The notes beneath the pieces were generated by a model. The model saw only the letters and a program-made list of their open reading frames with translations, had not been told where the DNA came from and made no database searches. From Erpobdella octoculata (Eukaryota; Annelida; Clitellata; Hirudinida; Erpobdellidae): 64,000 nucleotides of DNA. The stretch spans positions 28,408,769 to 28,472,768 of the forward strand of contig OZ022244.1 of the NCBI GenBank assembly GCA_963978895.1. Reading direction: 5' to 3'. Both the position numbers and the translations under genes were made by a program. Of this stretch, positions 22,767-64,000 are shown one piece after another (positions within the stretch are counted from its first letter, which is position 1; the number at the start of each line of letters is the position of its first letter).

Positions 22767-22912
22767 TCTTAGCCAGGTGGGTCCGGGTCGGGTCGGGTCG
22801 AAAAAAAGAAGATGGGTTGGGTCACAAAAGAAAAAACAAAAACAGGTTGAGTCGGGTTAGATTTTCTGGCGGGTCGGGTTTTCAAAAATAGACCCATGGA
22901 TAACTCTCACCC
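22767..22912. repeat. GGGTC-type dispersed repeat
   Basis: GGGTCGGGTCGGGTCG followed by related degenerate units, ending GACCCATGGATAACTCTCA, like the blocks at 361-640 and 29935-30240. Confidence 0.6.
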
Positions 22913-22924
22913 TAACATTTTTGA

Positions 22925-23110
22925 TCTATATATATAAAAATGAATGTTTGTATATGTTCATGTCCTTTATGCATTGCTACACAATTCATCCGATCGTAAT
23001 GAAATTTTCACACAACCTTGAGAGTCAAGGGGAATCAAATATAGAGAAAATTTTTTTGAAATCCGTCACAAAATGAGCGGAGCGGAACGGGTGAGCGAGC
23101 GGGAACTATA
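22925..23110 (+). mobile_element. Helitron-like 5' end
   Basis: TCTATATATATAAAAATGAA preceded by A, followed by a conserved block with TTCATCCGATCGTAATG. Inverted copies lie at about 17838 and 18445. Its 3' end cannot be assigned because (TA)n and another Helitron-like copy follow. Confidence 0.5.
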
Positions 23111-23117
23111 TATATAT

Positions 23118-23300
<183 letters not shown>

Positions 23301-23303
23301 ATA

Positions 23304-23660
23304 CTAGCGGAGATACCCGGCGGTGCCCGGGTTTTTTAGAGGTTTTTCTAATGTTTGTCTCTTTCTCTCCCGTTTCCTTTCCTACCTGCTTTCCCACTCC
23401 TGTTCGCTTTCCCGTTTTCAGTCGTTTTCCCGCTGCCGGTCGCTTTCCCGCTCCCGGTCGCTTTCCCGCTCCCGGTCGCTTTCCCGCTCCCGGTCGCTTT
23501 CCCGCTCCCGGTCGTTTTCCCGTTCCCGGTCGCTGTCCCGTTCCCGCTCACGTTTGCTCTCCCATTCCCGCTCACGTTTGCTTTTCCGTTCCCGCTCGCT
23601 GTCCGTTCCGGGTCGCTTTCCCGTTTCTATAATAGACAAACTAACCCACAAACATTCATC
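23304..23660 (-). mobile_element. Short Helitron-like element (copy d)
   Basis: Inverted relative to copies b and c. CTAG at 23304-23307, palindrome next to it, 18-bp array, 5' part ending at ATGAATGTTTGTGGG near 23655. Confidence 0.65.
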
Positions 23661-23814
23661 TATATATATAAAAGAACATGTCCTGACTGACTGACTGACT
23701 GACTGACTGACTGACTGACAGATGACTGACTGATAATCAACGCCGAGCTCAAACGCCTCATCCTAGGAACGTGAAATTTGGAACTTATATTACTTTTATA
23801 GCGTAGGTAAACAT

Positions 23815-24758
23815 CCGCTAAGAAAGGATTTTTGAAAATTTTGCTCCTGAGGGGAAAAAACTGGAAAACAAACTTTTTTCTAAAACAATGTATATCTCGA
23901 AAACCAAAAATGAGGAGATTTTGAAATTTGGTATATAGATTCTTTTTGAAAAATAAAAAGTTACGTGTTTTACCATTTTTTGAAAATTCGGTTTCCCGGA
24001 CCTCAAATGTGGGTTGGAAAATTGGGTTATTTGGTTTTTAAAGTAGCTTCTACTCAAAAACTGTTAATGCTACAGGAGTAAAAATTAGTATTTAGTTTCT
24101 ACTCCAAAAATAATGAAATACGTGTTTTAGCATTTTTTGAAAATTTGATTTCCAGGACTTCAAATGTGGGGTGGAAAATAGGGTAATTTGTTTTTTAAAG
24201 TAACTGCTACTCAAAAACTGTAAATACCACAGATTTAAAAATTAGTATTTAGTTTCTATTCTAAAAATAAAGATATACGTGTTTCACCATTTTTTTATAA
24301 ATTTGGTTTCCAGGACCTTAAATTTGGGCTGGACAATAGGATTACTTGGTTTTTAAAGTAACTAATACTCAAAAACTGTAAATGCTACAAAAGTAAAAAT
24401 TAGTATTTAGTTTCTACTCTAAAAATAATGATATACGTGTTTCACTATTTTTTGAAAATTTGGTTTTCAGGACCTCAAATGTGGGGTGGAAAATTGGGTT
24501 ACTTGGTGTTTAAAGTAACTGCTACTCAAAAACTGTAAATGCTACAAAAGTAAAAATTAGTATTTAGTTTCTACTCTCAAAATAAGGATATATGAAATTT
24601 TGGTTTTCATGATCTCAAATGTGGGGTGGAAAAAGGTTTCTTTGGTTTTTAAAGTAACTGCTACTCAAAAACTGTGAATGCTACAGATGTCAAAATTAGT
24701 ATTTAGTATTTACTCAAAAAAATAATGATATAAGTGTTTCAACATTTTTTAAAAATTT
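23815..24758. repeat. ~160-bp tandem satellite, about six copies
   Basis: Units start near GAAAATTTGGTTTCCAGGAC and hold CTCAAATGTGGGGTGGAAAA, TACTCAAAAACTGTAAATGC and AAAAATTAGTATTTAGTTTC. Spacing between unit starts is about 145-163 bp. The array resumes at 26640-26757 after the LINE insertion. Confidence 0.9.
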
Positions 24759-26510
24759 CGGACATCTATATTTGCGGACGATGTAGCGATATGGATTTCA
24801 GGAAAAGACCCACATACTATGCGAAACTGCTTACAGACTCGATTAAACGAAATCCAAACATTCTTCCTCAATTGGGGATTCAAACTGTCAACCGAGAAAT
24901 CGGTAGCAGTCTGTTTTACAAAATACAATGAATTCCGAACAAATTCCCTACCTATTTGTATGGATGACAAAAAAATCAGCTGGAAGAGCGAAGCTACATT
25001 TCTCGGTATAATATTTGACTCGAAATTAACCTGGAAAAAACACATTGATAAGATCGTTGATCGTTGCAAAAAAAGATTAAATATCATGCGATGCCTAACA
25101 GGACAAAGCTGGGGATGCGGCAAAGAAACACTGATGCTTTTCTACCGATGCGCCATACGGTCAGTGATGGAGTTTGGCTGCGAAGCATTTGACAGTGCAT
25201 CAGAATCTCAAAAACAAAGACTCGAGAAAATCCAATATAGTGCCTTAAAAACAGCTTGCGGGGCAATGGTTGGAACCAGTTTGGCCGCTCTACAAATAGA
25301 ATGCGGAGATCCTCCACTCGATATACGACGAAAGATGTTAATTACAAACCTTGCCACTAAAACCAAGATCATTCCAAACCATCCGACAAAAGACGTCTTT
25401 GTACCCCCCAGAGGACAAGAAGGGGTTAAATGGCGATGGTTCTTTCACAGAAAAGTGAAAGAAGCTGAACATCCAGCAGCCAAAAGAACAGCGGCATTGA
25501 ACAAAATAGTTGACAAATTCAATCCAGTCCCCTTAACTCCTTCTCTAACTCCACCATGGAAACTTATTCCACCTCTTTTTAACGAAGGGCTGGTTGGGTT
25601 AAAGAAGGATGATCCGTCAATTGTCCAAAGAGCTAAGGAACTGATTGCTACATATACAGATTCGACACATATGTACACAGATGCATCTAAGATAGACAAT
25701 GTAGCAGCTGTGGGAATTTATATCCCGGAAAAAGATATGAAAATAGCTAAGAGAGTCACGAATGACGTTAGTATTTATACGGCTGAGCTAACAGCTATAA
25801 AATGCGGCTTGGAGTGGATGGCACAACCAGACGGTCCACATAAAATAGCCCTATTTACGGATTCATATAGCTCTATGATATCATTGAAAAATTCCGCAAA
25901 TGCTCAAAAATCTGCTCTTGTGGAATCAGTCCTAACACTAGCATCCAACCTCTCAAAAGAAGGGAAAACAATTACCCTGATTTGGGTACCTAGCCACGTG
26001 GGCATACGTGGAAATGAAATGGCAGACTGCCTTGCCAAAGAAGCCACCAAACATCCCGAAATAGAGATTGAGATTATGCCAGAGATATTTGACATAAAAA
26101 GAACAATACGCAGAGAGCTTTTAAACGAATGGCAGACCAGATGGGACTCTGCTCAAGAAAGTCGACACTACTGGTCTCTCGAAAAAAAAGTCTCAAATAA
26201 AATTAAATTCAAGACAACAAACAGAAAAAAGGAAGTCATCATTTCCCGACTCCGACTTGGAAAGTGTCGGCTGAAACAAAATTTGAAGAGAATGAATCTT
26301 CATGAGACAGGTTTGTGCGAAACCTGCGGAACAGAGGAAACAATCGAGCACTGGTTGCTGCACTGCGAAGAAACGACACAACTAGGAATGGAACTTGGGA
26401 ACTTTTGTAAAAGGATCCAAAAACCAACTACACTCCAAACCATACTGAACTCGGAAATATGCCACGACATCATCTATAAATGGATACAAAATAATCCTAA
26501 AGAACTGTAA
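24759..26510 (+). pseudogene. Reverse transcriptase C-terminal part with RNase H and zinc knuckle
   Basis: Open from the truncation point, in frame with the first ATG at 24819. In order: RT active site FADDVAIWISG, RT thumb (FKLSTEKSVAV, FLGIIFDSKLTWKKHI), RNase H with catalytic acids in YTDASK, AELTAIKCGLEW, FTDSYSS and the closing HVGIRGNEMADCLAKEA, then a Cys-His motif (CETCGTEETIEHWLLHC). RNase H after RT points to the I/Jockey-related lineages. Reading frame intact as far as it goes, but the endonuclease and RT fingers are lost, so this copy cannot move by itself. Confidence 0.9.
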
Positions 26511-26607
26511 ATATAGAGAAAAATTATTTAGTGTAAATAAGTATTTTTTTCATTTTGATTTTCTTTTCGCGTCTTAAAACACATGGTGTAAAAGACTATA
26601 AACTATA

Positions 26608-26639
<32 letters not shown>
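24759..26639 (+). mobile_element. 5'-truncated RNase H non-LTR retrotransposon (I-like)
   Basis: Flanked by a 12-bp target duplication TTTTAAAAATTT (24747-24758 and 26640-26651) and ending in about 30 A. It starts inside the reverse transcriptase domain, just before the active-site FADD. The 3' UTR ends TTAAAACACATGGTGTAAAA, which is shared with the SINEs at 49737, 51815 and 53236. Confidence 0.92.
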
Positions 26640-26646
<7 letters not shown>

Positions 26647-27515
26647 AATTTGGTTTCCAGGACCTCAAATGTGGGGTGGAAATAAGGGTTATTTGATTTC
26701 AAAATAACTGCTACTCAAAAACTGTAAGTACTACAAATGTAAAAATTAGTATTTTGAAGTTTTGTGCCGGTTAAAAGTAGCTAAGTCCAGTTTATCACCG
26801 GTTGGGCCAAGCCGTTGTTTTAGAGTCTTCACACGGGCCAGGTCAAACCTTAAATCAAAGTGGGACGAGAGAAAACTTGGAAGGAAACGCGAGCAAGAGA
26901 GAAAATCGATAACAAAACTTCTGAGCGGGAAAGCGACAGGGAGCTGGAAAACGACCGAGAGCGGAAAATGCGACCGGGAACGCGACGAAAACGGGAAAGT
27001 GGAGAAGGAAACGGGAGCGAGAGAGACAAACATTAGAAAAACCTCTAAAAACCCCGGGCAACGCCGGGTAACCCCGCTAGTAACTTATTAAATATTTAAT
27101 TTGCAAAATAATTGTTAACCCAAATATGTCTCGAAAACACGGGCACGCGCGTCACTTCAACATCGACATTGGCAAGTTTTCAGGGGGGGGGGGGCAACAA
27201 AAAGATTTTTGAGGACAATAAAAAAACTATCTTGTAGAAAAAAACAATTTACTCTCACACGGTTATTGCTAACGACTTAAAAAATTAGCATTTACCGTAG
27301 GTACGCTATTTCCAAAAATATTTCCATGACTTTCACTCTTTCTCCTCCCAAAAAACCTAACGACAGAATGTAGTGGTCGTAGGTATAGGTATTTTTTCAA
27401 AAAATTTCAAAGACTGATCATTTTCAAAAAAAAAAGGTAGATAATCACCTATATCTTGTGAACGTTTTTGCTGTTAGAGGTTTTGTCTGTGCTCATTTTG
27501 TCGTGAGCGTTTTGT

Positions 27516-27721
27516 CGAGCTAAATGCTCTTTTCCTACTCGTGTCCTTTTCTCTGGAACTCTCTTCCTGCTGCTCTTATTACTAACTCTACCTCACTCAC
27601 TGTTTTCCGTCGTGGACTTAAAACACATCTCTTTAATAACTTTAATAAGTTCATGTCCGAGCGCTATTAAACGCCACAAAATAGCGCTATAAAAATTAAT
27701 TTGATTGATTTATTGATTGAA
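27516..27721 (+). pseudogene. CR1/L2-like LINE 3'-end fragment
   Basis: Reads FPTRVLFLWNSLPAALI, then TVFRRGLKTHLFNNFNKF and SERY-stop, the usual C-terminal end of CR1/L2-type ORF2. Followed by a TTGATTGATTTATTGATTGA tail. Very 5'-truncated. Confidence 0.75.
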
Positions 27722-27966
27722 CGTTTTTTTTGTCTGGAACATTTTGTCGTTGAACATTTGACATTTTGCCTGTGTCTGTTTTGTCGTGGCACCATTTTTC
27801 TTATAACAAATAAATATAGAAATTGATTTAAAAACCAACATTGAATACATTTTTTGACAAAGTTTTTTCTTCATTTAAAATCTTTTATCTGCGATACGCT
27901 TACACGCCTTCTGCATTTTTAGTTGCACATTTTCAGCATGGTTGTAAACAGTAAATAGAAGAGGAG

Positions 27967-36256
<8,290 letters not shown>

Positions 36257-36352
36257 GAGGGGACGCTCCTTCCCGTGGTCCAGCTCAAAAAGACATGGAT
36301 GATGATGGCGAGCAGTGTATGAATTGTGAGCTTATGTTAATAATTTTTATTC

Positions 36353-36358
36353 AATAAA
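36353..36358 (+). promoter_or_regulatory. Proximal polyadenylation signal of TXNRD2 (AATAAA)
   Basis: AATAAA about 100 nt after the stop codon; another lies at 36472-36477. Both are upstream of the SECIS element, so use of either would give an mRNA without it unless this stretch is a 3'-UTR intron. Confidence 0.5.
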
Positions 36359-36981
36359 AAGAATTCGAGAGATTTCTATGTAAACAATATTTTATATTTT
36401 TTTTAAAATTTGTATTGGATTAATATTTAAAAAAAAATTACTTGGTCACATACAATAATTTATTTTAGAGAAATAAAACTTGTTTTTTCATTGTCATTCT
36501 TATTTTTCATCTAATTCTAATATAACCATCTTACAAGTGTTATTTTTTATTTCTAATTTGTGGTTATTTTATTTGTATTTCCAGGACTACGAAGAGTATT
36601 CATTCATTCACCGATGTTCATCTCACCCGCCTATCTCTAATGTTGTGCTGTGCATCGGTCTGGACCCGGGTCTCGGGAACGTTCCCTCTTTCACTAAATA
36701 CGAAAAGAAGCCGCGAAATATTTTCGTCCTGTTTGTGTAGTCTGCTGTTTTTCATCTTTCGGTTATAATTTTCGTGATTGAATTGCAGTACATCTCCAAT
36801 GATGGCTCAAAATGTTTCCTTACGATTTAGGGGTTATACATTTTAAAATTTCTTTTAAAAAGGTTTTACGTTAACTTATTGTTATTATTTTTAGGAATTA
36901 AATTCTATTAGAACTTTTTTTCTTTACATTTTCTTTCTGTATTCAAAAATTGAAGTGGACTACATTAACACGGACAACTCT

Positions 36982-37055
36982 GAGATGGCTGATGACGATT
37001 TCTCTTTAAACCTTGACTGGGAGAGAGTTTTCTGATGACCTGTTGTGCCCATCTC
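36982..37055 (+). promoter_or_regulatory. SECIS element of TXNRD2
   Basis: Basal helix GAGATGG (36982-36988) pairs perfectly with CCATCTC (37049-37055). Quartet strands ATGA (36992-36995) and TGAT (37033-37036) are in place. The next helix pairs CGATTTCTCTTT with GGGAGAGAGTTTT, mostly canonical and G-U pairs. The unpaired AAA (37008-37010) opens the apical loop 12 nt after the quartet. All match the eukaryotic SECIS layout. It directs Sec insertion at the UGA 730 nt upstream. Confidence 0.9.
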
Positions 37056-37158
37056 GTTTTAATATTTTTCTGGCTTTTCGGTGTCAATGTTTTATAATGC
37101 TTAAGTTTAGGAAGATTACTTAGTTACTTTTTAACTTGACTGAAGATTCATTTCTATG

Positions 37159-37164
37159 AATAAA
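37159..37164 (+). promoter_or_regulatory. Distal polyadenylation signal of TXNRD2 (AATAAA)
   Basis: AATAAA about 100 nt beyond the SECIS. A transcript ending here keeps the SECIS and should be the selenoprotein-coding form. Confidence 0.65.
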
Positions 37165-38368
37165 TATACTGTTTGTTTTAGATTGACTGCTAGTACGGTG
37201 TGTTTTGTGGAATATCTGCCATGTTTTTAATTTAGGGACAAATTTTAAATTACACGAGTTGTCGAAATAAACGTGAATTACCTCGTGTACGTTTGGTTCT
37301 GTCGGTTGATTGCTCATATAAGACACGGTTGCGGGGAATACAAGTAAGAAATACAACTTAACCAATATTTCTAATTAATTAAAATGATAAAATTTAGATG
37401 AGACAGCTTAGGGCGGTACCCGCAATGAAAATTAAATAATAATTTGAGGTTATAATTAAAAAACGATTTTGGTAACATCGGCTGCTCTAGCTGAGTTTCC
37501 GGAGTGTAAAGTGAACTGGAATGAGTTGTCAAAATGTCAACCTTTAATAAAGCATGAGGCGTTTATGTTAGAAACATGTAAAAGCAGCTTCCTATTAATT
37601 CAATGGCACACTCTATGAGCTGGCGGTTGACTGGAAGACGGAATACTAATCAAACTCACTCAATGAATAATTCATAAATTCAACGGTTGATTCGTCTGTT
37701 AATGATCTTATATAAACCTGGATGAGCACAACGAGCGTGTTATGTGAATGATTAATTAATCGGGATATAAAATTAAACTTTACGTTCGTGTGTGCGACGG
37801 GCGTGTTGGGACTTGTCCATGAAATTCTTGTACGGGCGTTGGTTGACGGAGAAGTAGTAAAAGAGAAAAAGTAATGAGAGTATTATATTTTAAAGATTGA
37901 AACCGTAACGGCTGCCGTGTTTGATTATTTGTTTTAGTATACTAAGCAACGAAGGATAAAGGATATACCTACTAAATTAGTAGTACTAATAATATTAATA
38001 AGAATCTGGAGTTACTTTTTTTACTGAAAAAGTACTGTCAAGCCTGGTCTGTTTAATTTTAGTAATAATTATCTTGTTTTTTCGGTTGTTGTCTTCAAAA
38101 TGAATTGTGAAATCAGTTGAAAGATTTGTATAACATTTTCAACAAAAAAGTTTATGTCTACCTACCTGTTTTTCAAAAATTACCTTTGCTTCACGATTCA
38201 AATATTAATGACAGATGTTTAAACTTATTAAACTATATAAAAGTTTTTAATCTCATGCTGTATAGTTTCGAAGAGTGTGCAACCCTTTGGCATTTGTTAT
38301 GTAGTGACAAATAAAACAAAAAATATACAATCGATCATTATCATCTCTACATCTTCAGCATCACGAAA
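37165..38368. promoter_or_regulatory. TXNRD2-MYO18 intergenic region
   Basis: 1.2 kb between the distal TXNRD2 polyadenylation signal and the MYO18 ATG. It should hold the MYO18 promoter and 5' UTR. No clear TATA box or other gene seen. Confidence 0.4.
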
Positions 38369-63727
<25,359 letters not shown>

Positions 63728-63788
63728 GTTAGTTCGTTTTCATAATTAATAATTTACTGTAGCATATGTGTGCAGAGATACGTTGTCG

Positions 63789-63880
63789 CTAATATACCCT
63801 CACCCCATTTAAGACCCCCTAATATACCCTCACCCCATTTAAGACCCCCTAATATACCCTCACCCCATTTAAGACCCCCT
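63789..63880. repeat. 31-bp tandem repeat, three copies
   Basis: CTAATATACCCTCACCCCAT plus TTAAGACCCC, in the MYO18 intron after the last visible exon. Confidence 0.92.
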
Positions 63881-64000
63881 CTTTATACGTATCGATGTTT
63901 GTTACATTTTCAAAGTCGTTAATAATAGGGAGTAAATGTAACAATTTTCTATGGTATGCTTTTCTATCATAATTAACGTAATTTTCATTATTTATAATCG

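Larger units (their letters stand above)
23659..27080 (+). mobile_element. Possible composite Helitron with satellite body
   Basis: TCTATATATATAAAAGAACA at 23659 could be a Helitron 5' end. It is followed by (GACT)n, CAACGCCGAGCTCAAACGCC, a 160-bp tandem array, and the 3' palindrome plus CTAG at 27077-27080 with T after. A RNase H LINE has jumped into the array. The joining of both ends into one element is inference. Confidence 0.45.

Noticed and set aside
36300..36345. A nearer SECIS candidate after the TXNRD2 stop (ATGATGG...TGTGAGC)
   Set aside because: The arms do not pair around the quartet; the hairpin at 36982-37055 fits far better.
36480..36740. 86-codon frame after TXNRD2
   Set aside because: Lies in the probable 3' UTR. 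No domain recognised; possibly a UTR exon from 36585, not coding.

Overview
The window is AT-rich animal nuclear DNA, with many short introns, polyadenylation signals, microsatellites and diverse transposable elements. Selenocysteine use in thioredoxin reductase, spliced metazoan signalling and myosin genes, and mixed CR1-like, I-like, Helitron, pogo, hAT and Merlin-like elements suggest a lophotrochozoan invertebrate. An annelid or leech is my best guess, with low confidence and no direct proof.

Four host genes can be supported. (1) Minus strand, 87-3881: an 8-exon DAPP1-type SH2-PH adaptor of 250 codons, with start, stop and polyadenylation signal. (2) Minus strand, 11415-13007: an intronless 530-residue single-pass membrane protein of unknown family. 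(3) Plus strand, 27967-36256: a 16-exon mitochondrial thioredoxin reductase (TXNRD2) of 523 residues, with in-frame UGA selenocysteine, a 20-nt microexon, a probable GC-AG intron and a SECIS hairpin at 36982-37055. (4) Plus strand, from 38369 past the window edge: an unconventional myosin XVIII, with PDZ domain, degenerate motor and start of the coiled coil; 28 exons and 1495 codons are in view. Exon joins were set by reading-frame phase and by similarity to remembered vertebrate proteins. No transcript data were available.

Region by region: 1-3.9 kb DAPP1, holding a pogo-type MITE in an intron. 3.9-6.6 kb no gene. 6.6-8.3 kb a decayed pogo-like transposon. 8.3-11.4 kb no gene, microsatellites. 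11.4-13.0 kb the membrane protein. 14-15.5 kb a duplicated repeat holding a Merlin-like MITE. 15.5-19.1 kb a 3.6-kb element with about 650-bp inverted repeats and a 10-bp target duplication, with a small PHD-finger ORF and Helitron-like cassettes nested inside. 19.1-22.9 kb hAT MITE and hAT remnant. 22.9-27.1 kb Helitron-like elements, a 160-bp satellite and a truncated RNase H LINE. 28-37.2 kb TXNRD2. 38.4-63.7 kb MYO18, whose introns hold an apparently intact antisense two-ORF LINE, a truncated LINE, three SINEs sharing the 3' tail of the RNase H LINE, minisatellites, and a small young LTR retroelement (58556-60529) carrying one SAP-domain ORF and no polymerase.

The least familiar items are the SAP-ORF LTR element, the long-inverted-repeat element, the SINE/LINE tail pairing, and the high share of pyrimidine at +3 of 5' splice sites.
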